The position numbers and the translations under genes are program-made. The notes beneath the pieces are model-generated. The model was not told the DNA's origin. It saw only the letters and a program-made list of their open reading frames with translations, and did not search any database. Of a stretch of 64,000 nt of DNA, positions 37,154 to 48,474 are shown one piece after another (positions within the stretch are counted from its first letter, which is position 1; each line of letters begins with the position of its first letter). Source of the DNA: Isochrysis galbana (lineage: Eukaryota > Haptophyta > Isochrysidales > Isochrysidaceae); contig CM030935.1 in NCBI GenBank assembly GCA_018136815.1, positions 1,236,204-1,300,203 on the forward strand. The letters run 5' to 3'.

Positions 37154-39908
37154 TTAAAAGTAGTAGCGCGTTGTTGCAGATAGCTGATTTAGACCTGGTT
37201 CCCTCATATGGTACGGCATTCCTTGCTGCTCGTCCATCTCCCCGTCCCCGTGCCCATCGCTGTCGTCATTCATCATGCTACCGTCGTCATCGTCCTCCCC
37301 ATCCCTCACATCGTCGTCGCTCATCTCCCCATACTGCCGTTGTATGGGCGTATTGCCACAGGAGATGCGAGCTGAGCGTCCATAGTCCCACCTATCGTTG
37401 CTAGTGCCACCCATGCCACCGCCGGCCCCACGCTGTGCGCTGGCAGCCGAGGCGACTTTCCTGTGGCCTGGTGCGCTGCGAGCACTTAGGCTTGCGCGCT
37501 CCAAAGCGGCCTTCATGGCAGGCGACAAGCTGTACGCAGGATCGATGCTGTGGGAAGATGTTGGTGTAGCACACGCGTGGGGGGGCGCCACCGCGGGAGC
37601 GGGACGATAGACTGCTGCAGCTGGGGGATGGGCTGGGGCAGGGTGAGGTCGGATTACAGGGGCTCTGGCTGCAGTCGACTTGTTCGCGCTGCCACAGAGA
37701 GCATCTGCTTTCATGCGTTCGGTGACGAGAGAGAGAAGCGAGTGCTTTTCCAGGGCTGCCTTGTTTGTAGGCTCGTTCGCTAGATTGGCGGCTAGAGAGG
37801 CAACGAGCTGGCGAAGTGCAGGTACGTCGGAAAGTCGGCGGAGAAGCTCAAGCAGACGGGTGGCGCGGAAGACCTGCGACACAGAACATCAGGATCAATC
37901 GGTGGGGTGGGAAGGGCGAATGAAAGGCGACGGGGATGGGGATAAATAGCGAAGAGGAGCGTTGATCTTCAAAAGCAACTACTAAACGAAAAGCTGTGGT
38001 CGCTGCAGAATGGCGAACCTCCTGAGCTGGTGCGATGGAGGCAATGTTGACCAGCGCCGATACAGCTCGTGCGTGGATCTCCGGGTCTGCGCCTATTGAT
38101 AGCTCGTGGTAAAGAAGAGGGACGATGTGTGCATCTAAAAGGTCCTTGGTATGATCAGGATTGCTTGCTAAATGTTGCAGCAGTGCGCAAATCTGCACAA
38201 AGGCAAGGAGGGAACGAGGCGATTCACATGAGTGAGAGCCGTATTGAGCCGTGGATAGAAAGGACGGAGCGCAACCAGATCAAGAACATTGCGGATAGGC
38301 GACCCACATCATGAGATTGGCCCCCGCCCACTTCCCAATTCCCTGCGCGCATTGAGCGAGGTCGAAGTGTCTAGATAGTTGTGATGAGCGATGGCGTTGG
38401 CCTCACTTTTCTCTTGATGCTCGTTGTCCCTTTGATGAGCTGGGGTACGATCTCAAGAAAATTCTCATCCTCGATGAGAGCTGCGTGGGACTTCGGCGAG
38501 ATGGAAAGATTTTGGAGCAGCGCTAGGGCTCTCTCGGCGTGCGCCGCGGGGCGATCCGGCTGTCGAATAATTGCCATTGCAACAGCCATTGAGCCCTTGG
38601 TGAGGAGATGCTCTCGGCATCTTGTTTGCAGGGCCGCATTGATCACGATAGAAGATGCAGATCCCTGGATCTCCTCATCGTCATGATTGAGCAACTTGAT
38701 CTGCGCGTCGAGGTTGGTGAAGGCGGGATCAGATCAAGGATTATGCGATGAGCGAGGGAGTGCAGAGTCCTCCTATACACGCCGGCGCAATGACGACTTT
38801 TTCCCCCTTGCTCTTTTCAATGTGGTCGAGCGCGTTGGTTCAGCGGAGCGTACGGGGGAGCACTCACCAATCTATCAAAAGCGTTCAGGTGCAAAAGCTC
38901 GAGCAACGGCCTGGTTTCCGCCTCGCATCGATCACGCAACCACGCGGCTGCATGTCTCCAGTCGTCAAGCTCTGTGGGTCGTCGCAAATCAGCACGGGCT
39001 AAAGTACGCATGGCCGCCATGGTCTGGCGCACGCCGAGCATCTCCTCCGTGCTGCCATCTTGCGCCGCCGCCTCACGAAGTGCTTCCAAAATTCTGGCGA
39101 ACGATAAGTTCGGGCGTTGGCCCGAGAACTTTGGACGGAAGCTCTCAACGGCCCACGGGGGCCGAGACTGCTGATCCACCTCAGATGTGCTGCTCTCTTT
39201 TTGTCCACCTGCTTTTCGGCCACTCCCGCTCTTGCTGCCGCGCCCACTCCCGCTCTTGCTGCCGCGCCCGCCATCTCGGCTCTCGGGATTAGGAGCATCT
39301 CCCTTCTTCCGCCCAGGTGCATCCGCGCGATCACCGACACGGCTACCGCCCCCGCCTCGCTCTGATTTGCGGCCGTGTGAGTTCTCCACGCTCCCGTTCG
39401 CGCCCTCACTCCTGTACTCACCACCCATTTCTGCCGAGTCGACGGGAGCGGGAGCATTGCACGCCGAGTCGGCTGTAACACGCTTTGTCGAGAGAGGTTG
39501 GTGCTCCGTCCTTCTGCGTACCGCGTCCGCGATCGAATCGGTGTCCGGCCGCTCCATGTCTACCCATTCCCACTCATCGTCAATGAGCGAGACCCACTCA
39601 TTCTGTGAGTCCTCAAACTCGACGAGTATGCCCATCTCCTCGGTGTCAACGTTGATGACACGCCCCTTGAACATGGTTGGCTCGACCGAATCCTCCTCCT
39701 CCAGGTAGGCCACGCGAACTTGGCACTGCTCCAGGTGCTGCCACGCGTTTCCCTCGAGCTCGAGGGGCAGCCAGATGTCCTGCGCATGGCACGTGATGAG
39801 GCGGGCGTGGAGTCCGCGTCCCTTGGGGTCCTTGCGATCAACGACGGCAAGGTGCCCTACCCGCGAGTCCGCGCCGCCCGTCTGCAACGCCACGCGCACG
39901 GCGAGCAT
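37154..39908 (-). CDS. Tudor-like plus armadillo-repeat protein, five exons, about 755 aa
   Basis: Exons on the minus strand: 38868-39908, 38407-38700, 38304-38342 (39-bp micro-exon), 38019-38192 and 37154-37873. All introns are GT-AG and phase 0. ATG at 39908. An N-terminal Tudor/chromo-barrel-like segment (FKGRVINVDTEEMGILVEF, then EWVSLIDDEWEWV) is followed by a disordered Ser/Gly/Arg linker. From about residue 255 helical armadillo-type repeats cross the exon borders: LLELLHLNAFDRL continues with IKLLNHDDEEIQGSA, later NLMMW with ICALLQHLASNPDH, and IAPAQE with VFRATRLLELLRRL. The tail is Pro/Ala-rich then acidic. Tudor barrels bind modified or charged tails and armadillo repeats bind extended peptides, so a chromatin or RNP adaptor is inferred. 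I do not recognise an orthologue. The micro-exon is the least certain part. Confidence 0.7.
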
Positions 39909-40470
39909 CGCGACGCCGCCGCCGCCGCCGCTCCCTCCCCCCCTCGCTCGACCCGCTGCCCTCCCTCTCTCCCCTCTCCCCTCTCCCCTCCCTCCCTTCC
40001 CCCTCGCGCGCGCCCCCGCGCCGGTAGCAGAGCCCCCCCCCTCCCCCTCCCTTCCCCTCTCCTCTCCACTTCCCCCCCCTTCCTCTCCTCTCCATACTCT
40101 ACTCCTCTTCTCTCTCTCCTTTTCCCCTTTTTCTATCTTCTTGTAGCGCTCGCGCGGTCTTTCTCCTCGCAGGTTGGTTCGGTCTCCCGCCCCCTCCCCC
40201 CCCCCCCCCCCCTCCCCTTCCCGCGTCCCCCGCCCGCGCGCCCCGCCACGCGCGCGCTCTCTCAGTTTGTCCCCTCTCTCCGTCTCGTTTTAACCCCTCT
40301 TCCAGGCCTCTGTGTTTCTCCACTCTTCGAGCCCCCCCCCCGCGCACCCACCGGTCGGTCGAGCCCCCCCCCCCGGCGCGCGATCCCCCCCCCCCCCCCC
40401 CCGCGCCTCTCCCCCCGGAAGAGAGAGCGACTGGGGGGGGGCGGCGGGGGGAGAGGGAGAGGGGGGTTCA
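39909..40470. promoter_or_regulatory. C/CT-rich tract upstream of the Tudor-armadillo gene
   Basis: Plus strand nearly all pyrimidine from about 39935 to 40140 and again 40180-40420, with C-runs longer than 14. G-quadruplex-prone on the minus (sense) strand. Confidence 0.5.
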
Positions 40471-40474
40471 CAAC

Positions 40475-40541
40475 AATGAGGGTGCCCCCGCCATTTTTGT
40501 AATGAAGCTAGAAGGGGGCACCCTCATTACAAAAATGACGG
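40475..40541. repeat. Two interleaved inverted repeats
   Basis: Arm A 40475-40489 (AATGAGGGTGCCCCC) pairs perfectly with 40514-40528. Arm B 40488-40505 pairs with 40524-40541 at 17 of 18 positions. The order A-B-A'-B' with overlaps allows only one stem at a time or a pseudoknot-like fold. Confidence 0.6.
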
Positions 40542-40894
40542 ACTGTTGAACTGCAAGAGAGAGAGAGGCCAGAAAAGCTAGCTTCACACCCTTTAGGGAG
40601 TACACTCCCAGTGCTAATCCCTGATTCTGGCCGGTCGGAATCTTATTCATCGGCATCGGCATCGAGCACCTGATTGATCACTGATCCGTCATCGTCGACA
40701 ATCGACAACCGACAATGCAACAGGAGCCAGGATGACTTCGCAGGACCGTTCGGTATCTGCAACCATATGCAACGTGCAACGCCGCCCGAGCCAGACATGG
40801 GAGAAGCGGATAGTAGATAGTACTACTCTAGTAGGTAGCACTAGGCAGTACAAGTAGGTGGGAAAAAAATAGTCGATAGTCGAACGCGAACTCA

Positions 40895-41120
40895 ACTCTA
40901 GGGCGGTCAAACAGCAAACAGGGGCTTTTTAACTGCTAGTAATAAGGGTTGGGCTGCATTTTTTGACCGTGGCGCGATGGCCACTAAAAAACCCCAGGGG
41001 AAGGGGGGAGCCACCTGCCAACACCAACACGAACATCTTCGCCAAGAAATGGTGCGATTCGCCCCCCCTCTCGCCCCCTCCGTCACGCGCGCTCACACTC
41101 ACTCTATCCGTAAAGAGTTT
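40895..41120 (+). mobile_element. Dispersed element, 5' end with TAGGGCGGTCAAACA terminus
   Basis: Forward copy of the element seen inverted at 17275-17457. After the terminus come AGGGGCTTTTTAACTGCTAG, GGGTTGGGCTGCATTTTTTG and an ATG at about 41049 opening MVRFAPPLAP with a later RKE. No transposase body remains. Confidence 0.55.
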
Positions 41121-41409
41121 GCGGTCGCGCCCGCGGGTGGATGGGGGGATCGGTTCCTTTATATCTAAGCTGCATTCGGCATTTGATTCCCGCCCGATGC
41201 AGCGCCATGTAGGGGTAGGCCGGAATATGTAAGAAAAAGTGCCCAAATATGTTTTGAAAATATGCCGTTTATATGTTATATGTGAGGCTCTAGCCCAAAA
41301 ATATGTCGAAAATATGTAGATATAGATATGTCGCCGCGGTACGAGCTGTGCGTGCACGCGTGCACGCGCGGCGGCATATGTAAGAAGAAGCGTCCACCGT
41401 CCCCCCCCC
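41121..41409. repeat. AATATGT-rich repeat segment
   Basis: 41210-41340 holds many AATATGT/ATATGT units. A TAGGGGTAGGCCGGAATATG start at 41210 is echoed at 41658 by TAGGGGTAGGCAGGAATAT in the same orientation, again followed by ATATTTG-rich sequence. Confidence 0.45.
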
Positions 41410-44035
41410 CCAACATCAGCAATAGTTAGTTACTTGTAGTGAGCCATATTATTGATTATTGCTAACTGTAACTGCACATTATAACGAGCCTCAGCCGGCC
41501 GGAGATCATAAACCCCAGCCGGAGACCATAAACAGCTACATTGTCATTGCCAAAGTTGCATTTGTCAATGCGATTGTTAATTGTCTAGGAACAAGTAATG
41601 GCACACACACTCACGACTCTCATAAACATAGGGGATAGGCTACTACAGCTGCGTGGCTAGGGGTAGGCAGGAATATCAACATATCGTAAAACATATTTGG
41701 GTACGATTTCGCGAAATAAATATGTCGACATATTTGCTACATATTTGGGTGGGCGGGGGCGGGGGGCTCCTACATATTTGGGCGGGGGGGCGGGAGCGGG
41801 GGGGCGGGAGCGGGGGGGGCGAGCGATCGCGCGGGGGGGGGGGGGGGAGTACGAGGCAAAGGGATGCCAGGTGTTGGGCGAGGCGAGGCTGGCCCGCTTG
41901 CCCCCCTCGCCGCTGCCCCATACGGCCGCTCGGGCCCGCCCGCGCGCGCGCGGGGCGCATCCGTTTCTCACATCCCCTCCCTCCCACGCTTAAGGTGCCA
42001 TCAAGCGTCGTCGCTCGGGCCGCATCTCGTTGCCGCTGAACAGCGGGGCACGCACGCCGCCCGAGGGCGTCTGCAACGAGGCCACGACCTGCGACAACGA
42101 GTACAAGGATCGCGAGGAAAGCGAGAACGAGGGAGCGGAGGGCGAAGGCATCGACCCCTCCTACGAGTCGGAGGGCAGCGACATCTCGCTCAGCCTGAAG
42201 GTTGGGCAGCGTGTGGAGCACGAGACCCTCGGCGCGTGCATAATCTCGGCCATGGGCACAGGGACGCTACACGGCGCGGACAAGTTGGAGGTGGAGTACT
42301 ACTCAATCATCGACAAGAAGAAGAAGAAGAAGTGGGTCACGAAGGCCCTGATAGTCGCCCATGTACGTTGCAGGGAGGGGGCAGGATAAGAGGACGGGGT
42401 GCCCTACTCACGACGCTCCCCGCTCTCCCCCTTTGCGTAGATTGATGACAAAGCCCTCTCAGAGGACGATGAGATGATGGATGAGGAGGTGGGAGAGGCA
42501 GACGTGGAAGCAAACGTCGATCAGGCGCCTCCACTCATGGCATCGTTCGAGCGCGATCGCAGAGTGCAAAAGAAGCCCCCACCACCGACAGGGGTGCGGC
42601 GCACTTCCATCCGCAAAACGAAGGAACCGGTGAGGGTTACCGCGTTGGACCGAGTGAACAAAAATCGAGGTGAGTGCCTAGAGGCGACGAACGGCCGCCT
42701 ATTTTGTCGTGCTTGCGCGAATGAGCTTTCCATCACCTACAGCAATTTCATGGTTCACATCAAATCTGGTAAGTACAAGAAGAATGTGGCATCGTATATG
42801 GATGGAGCGCGAGCGCAAGAAGAGCGAGGTGACCGATTTTATCACCGACTACTTCGCCAGCCACCCTGAGGAGATGGGAAGCTGCATGGCTCCGGAGACG
42901 CTGCATTTCAGGTGGTTTGTCGTCGAGGCGTTCTTGCACGGCGGGATACCCTTAACTAAGGTGGATGAATTGCGCAAGGTGTTTGAGCTCGCAGGTCACC
43001 CACTTACAGATAGCTCGCACCTCAAGGAGTTCATCCCAAAGATCTTGCACAGAGAGGTAGCCCAGGTGAAGGAGGCCACCAAGGAGGTTCAGACGGATCC
43101 TCGCCGAGGAGCCGGAGCTGATGGTGCAGCCCCCTGCTATCAGGCGGCGCGGCGGCCGTGTCAGCAACGACGGCAATGATAGCAGTGACAACGAGGAAGA
43201 GGGGAGCGATATTGAGGAGGTGGAGGAATGCAGCGATGAGGCCAGCGAGGCCAGCGAGGCTAGTAAGACAGAGGAGGAAGATTTGCAGACTAACACCGCT
43301 CGCTCGAGCAGGCCCAACGCCGCTCGCGGCGTAGCGGGTTGCGGCGGCGACGGGCACAGCGCCGCGGGTCGCGGCGGCGGTCATAATAGTGGTCGCCGCA
43401 GCGGTCGCCGCAGCGGCGACGGGAGTGGCGGCGGGAGCTGTCGCGGCGGCGGGAGCTGTCGCGGCGGCGGGATCTGTGGCGGCGGTGGGCCTGCTGCTAT
43501 GTGCCATTGTAGCGATGAGGATAGCTCCGACTCCGGTGCGATGATCCGCACTCAGGAAGTGGAAATCGCGCTACGCCGGGGAGAGCAAGCCGAGAATGAT
43601 CGGGCAAAGCGGGCGAGGACGCGTGCGGCTCGGCTGGCTGCGCGTGAGGAGCGACGCGGCAGCCGCGAGCAAGGATCGGAGAAGCGCCGGCGCTCCGCAC
43701 GCTCCTAGTGCCCCAGCGCGTTCACTTTCGTGGTGGTGTGCGGCGGCTCCGGCGCAGCGGGAACGTAGAACGTAGCTAGCTAGCATGGCGGCGGTAGTAA
43801 GTCGGTTGTAGGTGGTTGTGTCGGCCTGGGCTTGCTGTAGTTGATTGAAGTCTTGCAGCTGGTGCTTTCTAGTACCCAGATTAGCGAATGGACGGTGTTT
43901 CCCACTTCTTGACATTGTCGATGCCATTGTGCACTTTGCGCCCGTTCCGAGATCATAAAATGTGGTTTATAATCTCCGGCTGAGGCTCGTTCTCCATAGT
44001 TCAAACTATAACAATAGTTTTTTGACTGTTACAAC
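41410..44035 (+). mobile_element. Putative DNA element carrying a zinc-finger gene
   Basis: 41483-41513 (AACGAGCCTCAGCCGGCCGG and beyond) matches the reverse complement of 43965-43991. The outer flanks 41413-41430 and 44008-44020 also share a CAATAGTT motif in inverted order. These imperfect inverted ends enclose the CGGBP1/hAT-like gene. No target duplication could be established. Confidence 0.45.
42030..43708 (+). pseudogene. CGGBP1/hAT-like zinc-finger protein, spliced and frameshifted
   Basis: Exon to 42362, GT-AG intron 42363-42440 (78 bp), then an exon in phase 0. The N-terminal part has a small-barrel-like segment (VGQRVEHETLGACIISAMG). A BED-like C2H(H/Y) motif follows: LFCRACANELSITY, then HIKSGKYKKN. 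Two one-base frame changes, near 42805-42830 and 43085-43105, separate this from FVVEAFLHGGIPLTKVDELR and from RILAEEPELMVQPP. The order zinc finger, then the LxxGIPLxK helix, then the IPKI helix is that of CGGBP1 and the N-terminus of hAT transposases. No catalytic RNase-H core follows; instead there is an acidic region and a Gly/Arg/Ser/Cys-rich tail to 43708. Either a decayed transposon gene or assembly errors in a domesticated one. No acceptable ATG for the first exon was found. Confidence 0.55.
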
Positions 44036-44495
44036 ATCTTAGTTGGTACGTACTAATGCAGTGTTGAGAACGAGGGACGAGAACGGGAACGAGAACGAGA
44101 ACGAGAGCGACGAACGAAGAACGACAGACGACAGACAGACGGATAGACTCCGACGGCCGACGGGCTGACTACACACTACACGGCACCACACTCACATCAA
44201 CACTCTCCACACTTACGTATCTTTATCACGGAACGCAAAGGGACTTGTTGACAGACCGAACAAGGAAGAGAATGCCGACAAGAGAGCGACGGGGCGACGG
44301 ACGATCCGACAGGGCGACAGTTACGCACAGGAATAAGAAAGGAATCTTTCGAAAACCCTTAGGTGAATTGATGAAGACCGAAGTAAAACAGCGCCACGAT
44401 ATAATCCAACGGCCAACACCTGAGGGGGGATCAGGGTCACAAGGGGGTGGTTCCTTGCACCGGCGATACGCGATACCTGAACACTCGACTTAACC
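44036..44495. other. Intergenic DNA
   Basis: 44065-44140 contains GAACGAGA and GACAGAC short repeats. No gene seen. Confidence 0.4.
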
Positions 44496-44712
44496 CCAAA
44501 ACGCTAGGAGCACGCAAGGAGGTAAGCCAGGAAGGCAGGCGAGGGGCAAAGCAGGCGACAAGGGAGGCGACAAAGGAGGCGAGGGCGATGAGGGCGAATG
44601 TAGGATGATGCGACGGTGACTAGCCTACAAGGAGGGGACATAAAAACGCAAACGACTTCTAAAACAAAAAGGTCGATCGCGGATGCGACACTCATGGGCA
44701 CCACCGCGATAC
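44496..44712 (-). mobile_element. Retroelement-derived repeat, inverted copy of 50058-50275
   Basis: On the minus strand this follows 50058-50275 closely: GCATCCGCGATCGACCTTTT, then TTGTAGGCTAGTCAC, then CTCCTTTGTCGCCTCCCTTG, then CTTACCTCCTTGCGTGCTC. No coding sequence adjoins this copy. The pair probably derives from a terminal or untranslated region of a Ty3/gypsy element. Confidence 0.55.
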
Positions 44713-45620
44713 CCTATTGCCCCGGCAAGCTACCCCATTCAACAAAAGCCTGCGTGACACCTCAGTATCAGTATTGGAACGGAGGTAGTATACAGTTTTT
44801 ATTACTACTTACTACATACGCTACTGCAATACTTGTTTGTACTTAGTAGTATTAGCCTTATTAGGCCCTAGCCGGCACCGGCATTCTAGTACAGTACTTG
44901 CTTGCCGCAATTTGCGAACGGCACGCGCACAATACACATCACATCATCTCTTTCCACACGCACAGCACCGATACCGATACGCATGTCACACGCCGCATCC
45001 CATGCTGCCGGCCTATAGCAAATTTCAACAGCATCAAAAGGAAGGAACTTGTCCTTGAGGTGACGTGTGCCATCCCGCCATCTACACAAATCTTACACCC
45101 AGACTACGCCACAACCGGCACAGCATCCCCAACGCTGAGATGGGTATGGAGACGCGATTTTTTCGTGAGAAGATTGGCGCACGGTACTTGGTACGCCCCG
45201 GCTGACGTGCTAAGGTGTGCGGCACTTATGAACGGCCAACACTTGAGGTTTCATCCTGCCATGATGTCGGCATGAGGCAAGGTCTGGTACTGGGGTATGG
45301 CGCTGAATGCGCTTTGCGGATATCAGGAAGACATCCCATCCAAGACCAGTAAGCACGCGCCCGATCATGCTGGTGCGTTCAGGCGCTCCGCAGGCCGTAG
45401 ATCGAATACCGGATCGCGGCTTGCGTGCTCCGCTGCACGCCTTTTGGCATAGAGGCGCACCCGCAGGCCAAAATGATGCCACTCGCCGTGGGATACACGG
45501 CGGTAGCTGACGGACTCAATCCATTCCCACGGCCCTTCACTACTTGGAGCCTGCAGTTGGATTCTAAGCTTTTCATGTTGAGGTGAAAGGCCCAGACAGG
45601 TTATTCCGTCCTTTTGCCGC
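44713..45620. other. Intergenic DNA
   Basis: No recognised gene. A 97-codon minus-strand ORF (45365-45658) overlaps the 3' end of the neighbouring Cys-repeat gene and lacks motifs. Confidence 0.35.
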
Positions 45621-46799
45621 TTAGACCAGGGCCCGGTTGTTGCGACGGCGACGTACAATGAGTGTGCCGACCATTACCCCGGCCACCGCGCCAATCACAG
45701 CCCCAGCGGCACCGAACCCATGAATCATATGCATAACAGAGGGCGGTACCTCAGATGTCAGTTTCAGATGACCGATGCACATCTCAGGGGGCTGTCCGAG
45801 GCAAGCACATTCAAGAATCTCTTGGTAGTATGAGGTGGGGAGGGCATGACGATGCGCAATTTGGGCAGCATATGCTCGGAAGCACTCAGGTTGCTCCTTG
45901 CGCGCTGCACAGCGCTCATCATGTGTAGCGAAGTCAGGGCATGGGGGCAGCGGCGGCGGCGGCGGCGGGCGATTGAGGGGGCAGCAGAAGTCGGTACACA
46001 TGTCGGAGGTAGCGCCCCGATAGAAGGTTGGGTCCGCCACAAATCCTGGGGGACATGTGAAGAAGCATCGGTGGTCTTCATAGCATCCGGTACCCTCATA
46101 TGGCGGTGGTGGGGAAACGTGAGCGTCCGGACAGCAGAAGGTCTTGCAAGAACCAGATCGCAAGCCACCGGACTTGCCTCCCGGGTACTTCTCCGGGTGA
46201 TATCTGCGGGCACGAGTTGGGAGACAGGGGAGGGGGCAGCATGAGTACTAGCAGATGATTGCAGTGACCATAAGAACACACGGCCGTGCATGCACTCCAT
46301 CTGGAGCTGATGGGACCATCACAATAAGCAATAAAGCTCAAACGTTGAGCCGTGCTGCTCATCACCCGGAAGGACAGTCGAAAAAGCAGTGCGAATCCTC
46401 AAAGCAACCTTCATACACGCCCGTGTAGTACTTCATGTGGTCTCCGGGCGTAACTTCATCATACTTCACCACATCGCCGGGTTGAGGCACATACTCCTCT
46501 TTCTCAGCTGGTACATCAGCGATTCCGGTGATGTACGCGGCGGCCGACTTCTCAGGCGCGTACGCGTCCGCAACCACCGCGGCAGAAGCGGCGATGTCAG
46601 CGGACATTGCGACAGAATTGGCTTTGACGGCAGTTGAGAGGGCCTGGGAGAGTTGCTTGTTAGCCTCGGCCGCCTTTGCGTCGGCCGCGTCGGCCTCTGC
46701 GGCTGTGATTGCCGCGGCGTGTTCGGACGACGCCGAGCGCGCCACCGGCCCAGCGCTCGCCAGAGCGGAGAGGAGGGCCAAAGTCAGCGCCGCCAGCAT
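45621..46799 (-). CDS. Secreted/type I membrane protein with two Cys-rich repeats, two exons, 338 aa
   Basis: Exon 1 46366-46799 and exon 2 45621-46203, GT-AG intron, phase 2. ATG at 46799 starts a signal peptide (MLAALTLALLSALASA). An Ala-rich helical segment with many A/D/E residues follows. Two copies of a Cys repeat come next: GCFEDSHCFFDCPSGY to KTFCCPDAH, the first codon of the second half being made by the splice, then GCYEDHRCFFTCPPGF to CTDFCCPLN. The pattern is C-x5-C-F-F-x-C-P-x-G, about 20 residues, C-x2-F-C-C-P. After a polyproline stretch and a four-Cys region comes one transmembrane helix (about IHGFGAAGAVIGAVAGVMVG) and a short basic tail (RRRRNNR). I recognise no named domain. 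Probably a cell-surface or endomembrane protein. Confidence 0.65.
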
Positions 46800-47335
46800 C
46801 GCCTTGGGTGATGAGAGACGCAGTTAGCAGGAAGAGAAAAAAGAAGAGGGACTACATGACCGAACAGAATTCCGGGTTCGACACCCGAGAATAAAAGAGA
46901 GAAAGGAAGAGAAAGGAACGAAACAAGGCACTCGCGCGCGACGAGGAGAGAGAAGAGAGTGAAGAAGAACTTGAGGATGAACATTGGGAGAGCGCAGATC
47001 GAGAGAGAAGAGAGAGAATGAGGGACGCCGCATGAGAGGGGTGTAGCACACAATCTGTGTGGAAGGAGTCATCTTGTTCTCTGTTCTCCTTCTTTTGCAG
47101 CTGCCCCTCCTCGAGGAGAAAGAGCGCGTCTACTGTGTTTAGACTTGTCGCGCCCCCCTCCCCCCCCAGGACACTCTCCGTCTCATTGGTTGCTGCCGCC
47201 CATTCTCAATTTCTCTCTTTTACATCTTCTTCCTCCTCTCCCTCTCCCCCTCTCTCCCCCCCTTCTCTCCTTCCCTCTCTCGCTCTCGCCCCCCCCCCCC
47301 CCCTCCTCCTCCTCCCTCCCTCCCTCCCTCCCTCC

Positions 47336-47417
<82 letters not shown>

Positions 47418-47479
47418 CCCCCCCCCCCCCCCGCCCCCCCTCTCTATGCCCTCTCTCCCCCCCCCCCCCCCCATCTATG

Positions 47480-47540
<61 letters not shown>

Positions 47541-47667
47541 CTCTGCTCTCTCTCTCTGTGTCCCACTGACCGCCGTCGTCGTCCCACCAGGCTTCCCCTT
47601 CCCTCGCGTGCGCGCGCAGGAGTACAAAAAAACCCCTCGCGGCTGGGGGAGCGCGGCGCCGCGGTGG
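46800..47667. promoter_or_regulatory. Bidirectional promoter region with long CT, C and AC microsatellites
   Basis: Separates two divergent genes. It has a (CT)n of about 80 bp at 47337-47414, C-runs near 47290, 47415 and 47459, another (CT)n at 47478-47506, and (AC)n at 47505-47537. ORFs across it are repeat artefacts. Confidence 0.6.
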
Positions 47668-48474
47668 ATGCTGATCCGGCGGCCGCTCTTCTCTCTGGCC
47701 TCACGTCGCCTCGCGGCCGCCGTCACGGTCTCCCTGTTGCCTCAGGTGCTACTCACCAGCCACGCTGGCATACACATGAGTGCAGCTTCCGGTAAACTGC
47801 TCTCTGCCGCCGAGGCCACAGCCATCGATCAGGAACTCTTCAAATCGTTTAGCGTCGACAGCTTGATGGAGCTCGCTGGCCTCAGCGTCGCTGCTGCTGT
47901 GGCAGATGCCTATCCCATGAGCACACACTCGCGAGTGCTCGTGGTGTGTGGCCCCGGCAACAACGGAGGAGATGGGCTAGTCGCGGCCCGCCACCTCTGG
48001 CATTTTGGGTACAGCGTAACAGTTGTTTTCCCAAAACGGTCGCCAAAGCCGCTCTTTGTGAATCTTGCCAGTCAGATGCAGGCGCTTGGAATCCCGCTGC
48101 TAGATCAGATGCCCACACAGCTGGAAGGCGATTTCGACGTGATGATCGATTCCATCTTTGGCTTCTCCTTCAAGACGGGCGGCCTCCGTGCACCTTTTGA
48201 TAGTATCATCCCACAAATGAAATCCTCACGTCTCCCACTCGTTTCCGTCGATGTCCCATCGGGCTGGGATGTGGACAACGGCCCAATTGATGATGACAAA
48301 GACCTCCAACCCGACGTTCTCGTCTCACTGACTGGGCCAAAACGATGCGCGGCTAAATTTACGGGAAGCCGACATTACCTTGGAGGCAGATTCGTGCCCC
48401 CGTCGATTTTGGAAGAGTTTGGTTTTTCGCAGCCCGCTTTCCGTGGAACTGAGCAAGTTGTCAGACTTTCGTAG
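47668..48474 (+). CDS. NAXE: NAD(P)H-hydrate epimerase (NAXE/YjeF_N family), 268 aa
   Basis: ATG at 47668 gives an N-terminus rich in Arg, Leu and Ala (MLIRRPLFSLASRRLAAA) that fits mitochondrial or plastid targeting; an in-frame ATG at 47776 could start a shorter form. The YjeF_N domain contains LLSAAEATAIDQEL, the nucleotide-binding loop GPGNNGGDGLVAARHL, DSIFGFSFKTGG and the VSVDVPSGWDVDNG segment with the conserved Asp. The family epimerises damaged R-NAD(P)HX to the S form for the repair dehydratase. Full length for a stand-alone epimerase, no introns. The frame also runs upstream through microsatellite, which I reject as coding. Confidence 0.93.
   Translation: MLIRRPLFSLASRRLAAAVTVSLLPQVLLTSHAGIHMSAASGKLLSAAEATAIDQELFKSFSVDSLMELAGLSVAAAVADAYPMSTHSRVLVVCGPGNNGGDGLVAARHLWHFGYSVTVVFPKRSPKPLFVNLASQMQALGIPLLDQMPTQLEGDFDVMIDSIFGFSFKTGGLRAPFDSIIPQMKSSRLPLVSVDVPSGWDVDNGPIDDDKDLQPDVLVSLTGPKRCAAKFTGSRHYLGGRFVPPSILEEFGFSQPAFRGTEQVVRLS

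Noticed and set aside
47057-47667. N-terminal extension of the NAD(P)HX epimerase and neighbouring Ser/Leu/Pro ORFs
   Set aside because: Translation of CT, C and AC microsatellites; the ATG at 47668 gives a sensible targeting peptide.
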